54,046 nucleotides of DNA, taken from assembly GCA_900767585.1 (NCBI GenBank), contig CAAFZP010000130.1, forward strand, positions 1 to 54,046. Reading direction: 5' to 3'. Numbering within the stretch: the first letter of the stretch is position 1; every line of letters begins with the position of its first letter. Below the pieces are notes generated by a model that did no database searches, had not been told where the DNA came from, and saw nothing but the letters and a program-made list of their open reading frames with translations. Shown one piece after another: positions 16,448 through 23,567 of the stretch. Both the position numbers and the translations under genes were made by a program. The stretch is from Lachnospiraceae bacterium (GTDB lineage: Bacteria; Bacillota; Clostridia; Lachnospirales; Lachnospiraceae).

Positions 16448-16649
16448 TCATTTGAAGGAATACCGGGCGAAGCTCGGAGTCAATCAACAGGAGATGGGAG
16501 CTTTGGTGCAGACATCGCGCCAGACAATCAGTCAGATTGAGCGTGGCGATTATTCACCGTCTGTCACATTAGCGTTGAAGCTTGCCAAAGCATGCGGCGT
16601 GACAGTGGAAGATATCTTTGAATATACGGAGGGTATGGAAGATGAGTAA
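16434..16649 (+). CDS. Small XRE-family HTH transcriptional regulator
   Basis: This 71-residue protein is a single Cro/CI-type helix-turn-helix domain: NHLKEYRAKLGVNQQEMGAL, then SRQTISQIERGDYSPSVTLALKLA and a short acidic tail (VEDIFEYTEGMEDE). It belongs to the YgzD/YozG-like set of solitary HTH repressors that usually sit next to membrane-protein genes and control their own operon. The start at ATG 16434 has GAGAGGAG upstream; frames open to 16413, but the family N-terminus begins here. It overlaps its upstream neighbour by 14 bases and the downstream membrane gene by 8. The three TGACAA-N6-TTGTCA dyads are the probable operators. Confidence 0.92.
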   Translation: MPLNNHLKEYRAKLGVNQQEMGALVQTSRQTISQIERGDYSPSVTLALKLAKACGVTVEDIFEYTEGMEDE

Positions 16650-17439
16650 AGATAGGAGACCAAAGGAAAAATCAACAAAGAAGGCATTAGCCATTTTAGT
16701 TTCTGTGTTAGCAATCTGTTTTTTGGCGGGATATATTGTTGGAAAAATCATGGGAAAGGTAGAAAAAACGCAGAATTTCGATACGGTTGTTACAGCAATC
16801 CGAGCATTTGCGTTTGATGCGATTCCGATACTTTTCGCGGTTGTATCGTTTCTCGGATGCCTGCTTCCGGTAATCACGTATGCAAGATGCAGCGCATTAT
16901 ATAAGCAGTTACAGAAAGATCGAGAAAATGATGATCTGTGGGATACGTTGGAGGATAAATTGAATGTGCCAATGATTTTGTCGAACATTTTTTCGATTAT
17001 TGAGCTTTGTCTGTTTTTCTGCTTCTTATATGATGCAGAAAAAGGATATGGAAAAGCGGGCGGATATCAGTTCGCGATGTGGGTGATTGCAGTTGCGTTG
17101 TTCGTGATAACAATGGCAATTGAGATTCTGATTCCGAAACTTACTGTTGATATTGAGAAAAAATTAAATCCGGAAAAACGCGGAAATGCATTGGATTTTC
17201 AGTTTCATAAGGTGTGGATGAGTTCTTGTGATGAAGCAGAACGGTTGATTGTGTACCGTGCAGGGTATCAGGCATTTTTGAGCACGAATCTGGTATGCCT
17301 GATTTTGTGTATTGTCACATTTATCTTTACATTTTTGTTCAAGACAGATATTATGGGATTTGTATATGTATGTATGATTCTGCTTGTGAACAATGTAAGC
17401 TACATGATGCGGGCCGCGAAGCTGGAGCGACGCAGGTAG
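16642..17439 (+). CDS. DUF3169-like integral membrane protein
   Basis: This 265-residue protein has an N-terminal basic stretch and about six hydrophobic helices: residues ~15-35, ~52-75, ~110-130, ~147-170, ~215-240 and ~243-258. The layout, with a conserved polar loop (EKKLNPEKRGNALDFQFHKVWMSSCDEAE), fits the DUF3169 family, which commonly follows a small XRE regulator. The function of that family is unknown. The start at 16642 is inside the end of the regulator gene, so the pair is translationally coupled. The assignment to DUF3169 is from memory of the pattern, not a search. Confidence 0.65.
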   Translation: MSKDRRPKEKSTKKALAILVSVLAICFLAGYIVGKIMGKVEKTQNFDTVVTAIRAFAFDAIPILFAVVSFLGCLLPVITYARCSALYKQLQKDRENDDLWDTLEDKLNVPMILSNIFSIIELCLFFCFLYDAEKGYGKAGGYQFAMWVIAVALFVITMAIEILIPKLTVDIEKKLNPEKRGNALDFQFHKVWMSSCDEAERLIVYRAGYQAFLSTNLVCLILCIVTFIFTFLFKTDIMGFVYVCMILLVNNVSYMMRAAKLERRR

Positions 17440-17478
17440 CGCTGCAAGCAGGGTAAAATCTGAAGATAGGAGAAAACA

Positions 17479-18678
17479 ATGACAGGAAAACTGAAGATAT
17501 GTAATTTCGGCAAGAACATGCTGGAGATATTTTATGTGACAACGTTGCTTGCAGCCATCTATCTGATTCTCGGCTTTTGCGGATTCTATGAGCGATGGTT
17601 TGCGAATGGTCCGGCAGGAATTACGGTAGAGAAAAAATACTGGCTGATCCGTCTGTGTATTATATTCCTGGTTGAGATTACGATATTCTGGATTGGAATG
17701 ATCAGCGTGTATCTGACATCACAGCAGTTGGGAATCCGCTGGCGTGTGCTGGGGCTTATATGTGGATGGATTCCGATTGCGCATCTTGTGATGCTGCATA
17801 TCATTATCCGGACGGTAAGACGGGAAGTGAAGTTCGAGAAGCTGCGTGCGAAGCGGAATGCTGCGCGGGCAGACGCGCAGATCTGTAAGACAAAATATCC
17901 GATACTCATGGTGCATGGCGTGTTCTTCCGGGATTTTGAACACTTAAATTACTGGGGCAGAATACCGGCGGAGCTTACGGAAAATGGAGCGAAGATCTAT
18001 TACGGAAACCATAACAGTGCCGCGGCTGTGCGGGACAGTGCAAAGGAATTAGAGGCACGTATCAGGCAGATTGTCGAGGAAACCGGCTGTGAGAAGGTAA
18101 ATGTGATCGCACATTCCAAAGGTGGACTTGACACGAGAGCCGCAATCGCACTTACATCGGCAGGAGATTATATTGCATCACTTACAACGATTAACACGCC
18201 ACACAGGGGCTGTGAATTTGCTGATTATTTATTAGAAAATATCCCGGAGGCACAGCAAAAGGCGATTGAAAAAGCGTACAATGCAGGGGCAGAAAAGCTT
18301 GGAGATACGAACCCCGATTTCATGGCGGCTGTGCATGATCTCACTTCTACGAACTGTGCAAGCTTCAATGAAGAGGTGAAGGATGCGCCGGGAATTTATT
18401 ACCAGTCTTTTGGCTCGAAATTGAATCGTCCATCATCCGGACGATTCCCGCTCAATCTGTCGTATCTGCTTGTTAAGTGGTTTGACGGACCGAATGATGG
18501 CCTGGTTGGAGAGAAGTCTTTTGCATGGGGAGAAGACTACCAGTTCCTGACAGTAAAGGGTAAGCGGGGAATTTCACACGGCGATGTGATCGACTTGAAC
18601 CGTGAGGATATTCCGGGATTTGATGTGAGGGAATTTTATGTGCAGCTTGTATGCAAGCTAAAAGAACGAGGACTGTAG
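17479..18678 (+). CDS. Membrane-anchored triacylglycerol-lipase-like alpha/beta hydrolase
   Basis: This 399-residue protein has three predicted membrane helices in the first ~115 residues (about 14-38, 53-76 and 88-112), then an alpha/beta-hydrolase domain. PILMVHGVFFRD is the oxyanion-hole strand, VIAHSKGGLDTR is the nucleophile elbow with Ala in place of the first Gly (AxSxG, as in Bacillus-type lipases), FDGPNDGLV carries the likely acidic residue, and GISHGDVIDL the likely catalytic histidine. The domain resembles the family I lipase/PGAP1-like group that acts on acylglycerols or lipids. It lies 39 bases after the DUF3169-like gene with a TAGGAG site and is likely the last gene of the operon. 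Substrate is unknown. Confidence 0.85.
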   Translation: MTGKLKICNFGKNMLEIFYVTTLLAAIYLILGFCGFYERWFANGPAGITVEKKYWLIRLCIIFLVEITIFWIGMISVYLTSQQLGIRWRVLGLICGWIPIAHLVMLHIIIRTVRREVKFEKLRAKRNAARADAQICKTKYPILMVHGVFFRDFEHLNYWGRIPAELTENGAKIYYGNHNSAAAVRDSAKELEARIRQIVEETGCEKVNVIAHSKGGLDTRAAIALTSAGDYIASLTTINTPHRGCEFADYLLENIPEAQQKAIEKAYNAGAEKLGDTNPDFMAAVHDLTSTNCASFNEEVKDAPGIYYQSFGSKLNRPSSGRFPLNLSYLLVKWFDGPNDGLVGEKSFAWGEDYQFLTVKGKRGISHGDVIDLNREDIPGFDVREFYVQLVCKLKERGL

Positions 18679-18762
18679 AAACGGGAGAAAACGTCTGATT
18701 TTAACTTTGCCCCCGTTGGGAACGAAGTTAGTTAAGAAAAAAGAATGTGGAATATTAGAAAC

Positions 18763-18790
18763 AAAGGGGAACGAGAAATCGTTCCCCTTT
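18763..18790. terminator. Bidirectional terminator between lipase and citrate synthase
   Basis: AAAGGGGAACGA at 18763-18774 pairs perfectly with TCGTTCCCCTTT at 18779-18790 around a GAAA loop. The convergent genes on both sides can share it. Confidence 0.85.
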
Positions 18791-18827
18791 ACCATGTTCC
18801 TGATTAGCTTCCGGTTCGATAATTTCT

Positions 18828-20192
18828 TTACCGCTCTGCAATCGGTGTATATGTACGGTTTTCTGCAATCGACTTGTAAGCCGGGCGGATGATCTTGTTG
18901 GCGTTGATCAGCTCTTCAATACGGTGGGCGCTCCAGCCTGCGATACGGGCGACTGCGAACATCGGTGTGAAGAGCTCTTCCGGCAGATCAAGCATGGTGT
19001 ATACGAAACCGCTGTAGAAATCAACGTTCGGGCTTACACCTTTATAGATCTTGCGCTTGTCGGCGATGACTTTCTTCGCAATCTCAGCAACATCCATATA
19101 AAGCTTGTATTCTTTCTCTTTGTGTTTTTCTTCGGACAGTTTTCCGACGAAAGACTGGAATACATTCGCACGTGGATCGGAGATGGAGTATACGGCATGT
19201 CCCATTCCGTAGATCAGTCCGGAACGGTCGAAGGCTTTCTTGTCCAGAATATCACACAGATACTGACGGATTTCGTCTTTATCATCCCAGTCACGGACGT
19301 GTTCTTTCAGATCGTCAAACATACGCTTTACCTTGACATTGGCGCCACCGTGCTTTGGTCCCTTCAAAGAGCAGAGAGACGCAGCGACCGAAGAATAGGT
19401 ATCCGTACCGGAGGAGGTAACAACGTGTGTTGTAAATGTGGAGTTGTTACCACCGCCATGCTCAGCATGGAGCACGAGCGCTAAATCGAGCACCTTTGCC
19501 TCGGTATCGGTATAAGATTTATCCTGACGCAGGAGGCGCAGGATATTCTCGGCAGTGGAAAGCTCCGGCTTTGGCTGGTGGATATAAAGTCCCTTCCCAA
19601 GTTCGTAGTGGCGGTATGCCTGATACGAGTACACAGCAAGCGCCGGGAAATTCGCAATCAGCTCAATGCTCTGACGAAGGACGTTTGGGATGCTGACATC
19701 CATGGCGTTTGTATCGTAAGAACTGAGTGTGAGGATATTTTTCGCAAGCGCATTCATGATATCGGGTGTCGGCGTTTTTAATATAATGTCTCTTGCAAAA
19801 TAATGAGGCAGCTTCCGGTAGGAACCGAGTAGCGTGTTGAAATCTGCAAGCTCTTTTTTATTCGGCAGCTCACCGAAGAGCAGAAGATAGACCGTTTCTT
19901 CAAAACCGAAACGCTTCTCGGAAGTAAAGCCTCTGACCAGATCGTAAATGTTAATTCCACGGTAGTAGAGCTGGCCGTCGATTGGTATGGTGACACCGTT
20001 TACCTCCTCGGAGGATATGATTGTGGAGATCTCTGTAAGGCCTGTCAGAACTCCTTTGCCGTCTAAATCACGCAACCCGCGCTTTACCTGATATTTTGTA
20101 TACAATTCGGGATCAATCACATCGTGGCTTTCGCATAATTTTGCCAAACGCTCGAACTCCGGTGTGACTGCTGAAAATTCCTGTTGATTCAT
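18828..20192 (-). CDS. gltA: Citrate synthase
   Basis: This 454-residue enzyme condenses oxaloacetate and acetyl-CoA to citrate, here probably for glutamate supply through a partial oxidative branch. Motifs visible in order: IPIDGQLYYRGINIYDLV, VLHAEHGGGNNSTF, LKGPKHGGANVKV, YGMGHAVYSISDPRA (catalytic His) and PNVDFYSGFVYTML (catalytic Asp). The longer N-terminus and the HGGGN motif match the clostridial type of citrate synthase. It is alone on the minus strand with an AAGGAAGTG site and a 5' region of about 150 bases before the dyad at 20341. No aconitase or isocitrate dehydrogenase gene follows in the window. Confidence 0.95.
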   Translation of the reverse strand: MNQQEFSAVTPEFERLAKLCESHDVIDPELYTKYQVKRGLRDLDGKGVLTGLTEISTIISSEEVNGVTIPIDGQLYYRGINIYDLVRGFTSEKRFGFEETVYLLLFGELPNKKELADFNTLLGSYRKLPHYFARDIILKTPTPDIMNALAKNILTLSSYDTNAMDVSIPNVLRQSIELIANFPALAVYSYQAYRHYELGKGLYIHQPKPELSTAENILRLLRQDKSYTDTEAKVLDLALVLHAEHGGGNNSTFTTHVVTSSGTDTYSSVAASLCSLKGPKHGGANVKVKRMFDDLKEHVRDWDDKDEIRQYLCDILDKKAFDRSGLIYGMGHAVYSISDPRANVFQSFVGKLSEEKHKEKEYKLYMDVAEIAKKVIADKRKIYKGVSPNVDFYSGFVYTMLDLPEELFTPMFAVARIAGWSAHRIEELINANKIIRPAYKSIAENRTYTPIAER

Positions 20193-20340
20193 ATATTCAC
20201 TTCCTTATCTGATATTTTTTAATGATGCATTGCAGACGCTGAAACCAGCAAATGTAACAATGCAATAAGTACATGCTGGTAGACAATGACACAGTCTGAT
20301 AATTACACATATATGATATATGCGAATTTTATGCTATATG

Positions 20341-20362
20341 GTTATCGCGGTTTTGCGATAAC
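20341..20362. promoter_or_regulatory. Perfect dyad upstream of citrate synthase
   Basis: GTTATCGC and GCGATAAC form a perfect 8-bp inverted repeat around a GGTTTT core. It lies just downstream of minus-strand promoter candidates (TTGCCA at 20400-20395 with TATGCT at 20377-20372, or ACTGAA at 20390-20385 with TATAAG at 20367-20362), so it sits where a repressor of gltA would bind. The remainder of the 503-base gap between gltA and efp holds an AT-rich gltA leader (20193-20340) and the efp promoter and leader. Confidence 0.6.
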
Positions 20363-20548
20363 TTATATACTAGCATACTATAATTTCAGTATTTTGGCAA
20401 ACCATTTCCCGTGAACAAATTGTGAAATTTATACAAAAAATGTAAATTGAATATCAAAGATACGGAATGAGAAATTGTTTGTCAGTCCCGTATGCGCGAG
20501 GTAAATATGTAAAAAGTCTTAAAAAATACAAAAATTCAAGAAAAGTTA

Positions 20549-20577
20549 TTGAAAATTTTTATTATGTATATTAAAAT
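20549..20577 (+). promoter_or_regulatory. Promoter of efp
   Basis: TTGAAA at 20549-20554 and TAAAAT at 20572-20577, 17-base spacer, identical boxes to the typA promoter. About 110 bases of leader follow. Confidence 0.65.
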
Positions 20578-20593
20578 ATCAGAGATATTGAAT

Positions 20594-20654
20594 TAACGCC
20601 TGTGGAGTTCAGAGGTACGAGGACGATGAAGCAGGAAGTCTATTGACGTTAGAC
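20594..20654 (+). other. Candidate structured leader of efp
   Basis: In the mRNA leader, TAACG (20594-20598) can pair with CGTTA (20647-20651), and CCTG (20599-20602) with CAGG (20632-20635), giving a two-part stem with a 29-base loop and an 11-base bulge. A competing hairpin GTCTA (20638-20642) / TAGAC (20650-20654) uses part of the same bases. The region is far less AT-rich than its surroundings. I cannot match it to a known riboswitch class; it is a candidate only. Confidence 0.35.
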
Positions 20655-20695
20655 AATGAGTAGTTCACCGTATATGTTATTTTAGGAGGATAATT

Positions 20696-21253
20696 ATGGA
20701 AGCAAGTGATTTCAGAAATGGTGTGACTTTTGTATGTGATGGTCAGCCTTGTCAGGTAATCGAGTTTCAGCACGTAAAGCCAGGTAAGGGTGCTGCATTC
20801 GTTCGTACAAAGTATAAGAATATTATCACAGGTGCAATCAGAGAGACAAGTTTCAACCCGACAGCAAAGTTTGAGTCTGCATTTATCGAGCGTAAGGATA
20901 TGGATTATTCTTACAAGGATGGAAACCTCTATTACTTCATGGATCAGGAGACATATGAGATGATTCCTGTAGATGAGAGCGTTGTAGGCGATGCTATGAA
21001 GTTTGTCAAGGAAGGTATGACATGCAAGATTTCTACTTACGAAGGCAATGTATTCGCAGTGGAAGGACCAGACTTTGTAGAACTTGAGATTACAGAGTGT
21101 GAGCCGGGTGTCGCAGGAAATACAGCAACAAATGCTACAAAGCCATGTACAGTTGAGACAGGTGCAACATTGAATGTTCCTCTGTTCATCAACCAGGGTG
21201 AGGTCATCAAGATTGATACACGTACAGGAAAGTATCTTTCAAGAGCAAAGTAA
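20696..21253 (+). CDS. efp: Elongation factor P
   Basis: EF-P is a tRNA-shaped protein that relieves ribosome stalling at polyproline stretches. This 185-residue protein has the KOW-like domain I with the loop KPGKGAAFVRTK, whose Lys31 is the residue modified in most bacteria, then two OB domains ending GEVIKIDTRTGKYLSRAK. The PGKGAA loop is the Bacillus type modified with 5-aminopentanol rather than beta-lysine (established for B. subtilis; inference here). A TTAGGAGG site is 7 bases upstream. As in Bacillus, efp sits directly upstream of the spoIIIA operon, but with a terminator in between. Confidence 0.97.
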   Translation: MEASDFRNGVTFVCDGQPCQVIEFQHVKPGKGAAFVRTKYKNIITGAIRETSFNPTAKFESAFIERKDMDYSYKDGNLYYFMDQETYEMIPVDESVVGDAMKFVKEGMTCKISTYEGNVFAVEGPDFVELEITECEPGVAGNTATNATKPCTVETGATLNVPLFINQGEVIKIDTRTGKYLSRAK

Positions 21254-21286
21254 TTTCACAATTACAAAGTAAATCAGAATGATTCA

Positions 21287-21317
21287 AGGCACGTTCCGTT
21301 ATGGAGCGTGCTTTTTT
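21287..21317 (+). terminator. Intrinsic terminator after efp
   Basis: GCACGTTCC at 21288-21296 pairs with GGAGCGTGC at 21302-21310 (one G-T pair), followed by seven T. Confidence 0.88.
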
Positions 21318-21322
21318 TATAG

Positions 21323-21335
21323 GTGCACGCCATGG
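21323..21335 (-). repeat. Solo copy of a 13-bp motif from the 15-kb repeat array
   Basis: GCACGCCATGGGC here is the exact reverse complement of GCCCATGGCGTGC at 15463-15475, the last block of the tandem array. Both copies are followed or preceded by GCGCCC-like sequence and lie just after a terminator. Confidence 0.5.
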
Positions 21336-21374
21336 GCGCCCGAACGGATGAAATCTGAAATCTGTAATTCTCAA

Positions 21375-21402
21375 TCATATAATCCTATCTACTGCATATA
21401 TA
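21375..21402 (+). promoter_or_regulatory. Possible sigma-E promoter of the spoIIIA operon
   Basis: TCATATA at 21375-21381 and CATATATA at 21395-21402, 13 bases apart, resemble the mother-cell sigma-E consensus (ATA-containing -35, CATA-type -10). It lies 20 bases upstream of the spoIIIAA start codon. In Bacillus this operon is sigma-E dependent. Confidence 0.5.
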
Positions 21403-21421
21403 TAGAGTAGGGGTGAATTCT

Positions 21422-22384
21422 GTGAAAAATCAAATTATGAAACTGCTGCCTCCTTGTGTTCGATACATATTAAATCAGATTGATATAGATTATAATTCCT
21501 TGATCGAGCTACGGTTCCGGATCTGTGAACCGTTGATTCTTGTATTTGATCAGGGGGAATCGTTTGTGAACAACTGTGGAGGACTGACGATTGATCGAAA
21601 GAAAGCATATCGGGTAACTGCGGACGATATCCGGGGAATTATCGATGCTGTGACCGATTATTCATTATATGCGTATGAAAATGAAGTAAGACAGGGATTT
21701 GTGACGGTTTGCGGCGGACACCGCGTGGGTGTTGCCGGCCAGGTTGTGTTGGAACATGGGAGAGTAAAAAACGTGAAACATATTTCATTTATCAATATCC
21801 GTGTATCCCATCAGATTAAGGGATGCGCGGCGTGCCTGCTGCCATATGTGATAAAAGATGGCAGGCTTTTGCATACGCTTATTATATCGCCACCCGGGTG
21901 TGGAAAAACAACAATCCTGCGCGATTTAGTCCGTCTCATATCAGATGGAAACAGTTATTGCAGAGGGATGAATGTAGGAGTTGTGGATGAGCGGTCAGAA
22001 CTTGCTGCCTGCTATATGGGAATTCCACAAAATGATGTCGGTCTCCGTACAGATATTCTGGACGGATGCCCCAAAGCAGAAGGTATGCTGATGCTGCTTC
22101 GTTCTATGAATCCAAAAGTAATCGCGGTGGATGAGATTGGCAGCCGGGAGGATATCGATGCCATCTCCTATGTCATAAACTGTGGCTGCGGAATCCTGGC
22201 GACGATTCATGGCGATTCCATCGATGATATCCGCACGCGCCCGGTGCTTCGGAAGCTGGTGGAAGAAAAAGTATTTGAACGTTATATCGTGCTTGGCAGA
22301 AGTGCAGGGATTGGAACCGTGGAATCAATCTTTGACGAGAGGGGAAATGAGTTATATATTGGATCACTATCGGTTGCAAACTGA
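21422..22384 (+). CDS. spoIIIAA: Stage III sporulation protein AA (ATPase)
   Basis: SpoIIIAA is the secretion-type ATPase of the SpoIIIA-SpoIIQ channel that joins mother cell and forespore. The 320-residue protein has the ELRFRICEPL N-terminal domain, Walker A SPPGCGKTTILRDL at about residue 156, VVDERSELAA, RTDILDGCPK, and Walker B VIAVDEIGS, all typical of the family. GTG 21422 is chosen as the start, since GGGGTGA lies 6 bases upstream; GTG 21413 and ATG 21437 are alternatives. Its stop is overlapped or abutted by spoIIIAB. It is the first gene of an eight-gene operon to 26359. Confidence 0.95.
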   Translation: MKNQIMKLLPPCVRYILNQIDIDYNSLIELRFRICEPLILVFDQGESFVNNCGGLTIDRKKAYRVTADDIRGIIDAVTDYSLYAYENEVRQGFVTVCGGHRVGVAGQVVLEHGRVKNVKHISFINIRVSHQIKGCAACLLPYVIKDGRLLHTLIISPPGCGKTTILRDLVRLISDGNSYCRGMNVGVVDERSELAACYMGIPQNDVGLRTDILDGCPKAEGMLMLLRSMNPKVIAVDEIGSREDIDAISYVINCGCGILATIHGDSIDDIRTRPVLRKLVEEKVFERYIVLGRSAGIGTVESIFDERGNELYIGSLSVAN

Positions 22385-22398
22385 TTGGAATCTGCCTT

Positions 22399-22920
22399 GT
22401 GCTTGGCGGATGTGCCGCAATGGGAATCCTGCATGCAGCTGGCATCCGCAGACGTGTGAAGGAGATGCGGGCATTTGCACGGGTGATATCATTTCTATCC
22501 GGGGAGCTTAGGTATCGCAGAGATATATTGACGGAAGCGTTCGCACGTGTTGCAAAAAAGTGCATGCCGCCATTTGAGGAATGGCTGACCGGCATTTCCG
22601 ATGAATTAAAAAAAATACAGGATGTATGCGAAATGCCGGATTCGATATCCGTAACGGATTTTGATCAGATATGGGAGCGCAAGGCGGACGAGCTATATAT
22701 CCGGTCTGGTCTGAAAAAGGAGGATATGGAATACATATATAATCTGGGACAAATGATTGGATATCTGGATGTGCAGGCACAGGAGGAAGGATTCGCTTTG
22801 CTCGCAGAGGAAGTTGGAAGACATATCCGGAAACTGGAGGATGCTTCAAAAGAGCAGATAAAAATCGCATGCGTGGCAGGAGCGGTGGCAGGCGTACTGC
22901 TGGTGATTATCTTGGTGTAG
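22399..22920 (+). CDS. spoIIIAB: Stage III sporulation protein AB
   Basis: SpoIIIAB is a mother-cell membrane protein of the SpoIIIA complex with a fold like type II secretion component GspF. Visible: an N-terminal membrane helix, the RAFARVISFLSGELRYRRDIL segment, GLKKEDMEYIYNLGQMIGYLD, and a C-terminal membrane helix (IACVAGAVAGVLLVIILV). From the GTG at 22399 the protein has 173 residues, but the first helix would be cut short. The frame is open upstream only to 22351 with no ATG, GTG or TTG, although it encodes KLIGICLVLGG, the expected family N-terminus. A non-standard start (CTG 22381, ATT 22384 or ATA 22354) is therefore likely. Confidence 0.9.
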   Translation: MLGGCAAMGILHAAGIRRRVKEMRAFARVISFLSGELRYRRDILTEAFARVAKKCMPPFEEWLTGISDELKKIQDVCEMPDSISVTDFDQIWERKADELYIRSGLKKEDMEYIYNLGQMIGYLDVQAQEEGFALLAEEVGRHIRKLEDASKEQIKIACVAGAVAGVLLVIILV

Positions 22921-22933
22921 GGGATGCAGGGAA

Positions 22934-23128
22934 ATGGCAGTTCAATTGATTTTTAAAATTGCAGCGGTTGGAATTGTGGTTGCGCTGATCAATCAGGTGC
23001 TAAAACATTCCGGGCGGGATGACCAGGCATATCTTGTGAGTCTTGCCGGATTGATCATTGTATTGACGTGGATTATTCCTTATGTTAACCAGTTGTTTCA
23101 GGATATCAATACGCTATTTGGATTTTGA
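22934..23128 (+). CDS. spoIIIAC: Stage III sporulation protein AC
   Basis: This 64-residue protein is two membrane helices (about 6-24 and 33-50) with the conserved polar loop VLKHSGRDDQAYLVSLAG. It matches SpoIIIAC in length, hydrophobicity pattern and position in the operon. It is a small membrane subunit of the SpoIIIA channel. Confidence 0.93.
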   Translation: MAVQLIFKIAAVGIVVALINQVLKHSGRDDQAYLVSLAGLIIVLTWIIPYVNQLFQDINTLFGF

Positions 23129-23147
23129 TGGAGGAATGTGACCAGGT

Positions 23148-23534
23148 ATGAATCTAGGTATGACGATGGTATTTGCAATAGTGGCGGTCGTTCTGGCGCT
23201 GTCTCTTAAATCAAGAAATCCGGAATTCAGCACCTTGATCAGTGTGGCAGTCTGTCTGATTCTGCTTTTTATCTGTGTTGCGCGAATGCGTGTAATGCTG
23301 CGCGGCATCCAGACGCTGACAGATAAAATCCGGATGGACAGTACATATCTGGCGATATTGGTCAAGCTGATTGGAATTGCCTATATCTGTGAGTTTGCTG
23401 CAAGCATCAGCCGGGATTCCGGTTACAGCGCAGTTGCTTCCCAGATTGAGCTGCTTGGGAAACTCACGATGCTTGCAGTTTCGCTTCCTGTTTTCATGCA
23501 GGTGGTGCAGATGGTTTTATCGTTGACTGCCTGA
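23148..23534 (+). CDS. spoIIIAD: Stage III sporulation protein AD
   Basis: This 128-residue membrane protein has four hydrophobic helices and the family segment YLAILVKLIGIAYICEFAA followed by SRDSGYSAVASQIELLGKL, typical of SpoIIIAD. It sits between AC and AE. The GGAGG upstream is 14 bases from ATG 23148; the spacing is long, but no closer start fits the family. Confidence 0.93.
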   Translation: MNLGMTMVFAIVAVVLALSLKSRNPEFSTLISVAVCLILLFICVARMRVMLRGIQTLTDKIRMDSTYLAILVKLIGIAYICEFAASISRDSGYSAVASQIELLGKLTMLAVSLPVFMQVVQMVLSLTA

Positions 23535-23567
23535 TACGAGGGGAAATGTAAAAAGCAAACCAGGGGG

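Noticed and set aside
18924..19484. 186-codon plus-strand open frame inside citrate synthase
   Set aside because: The minus-strand frame carries all citrate synthase motifs; the plus frame has no recognisable sequence.
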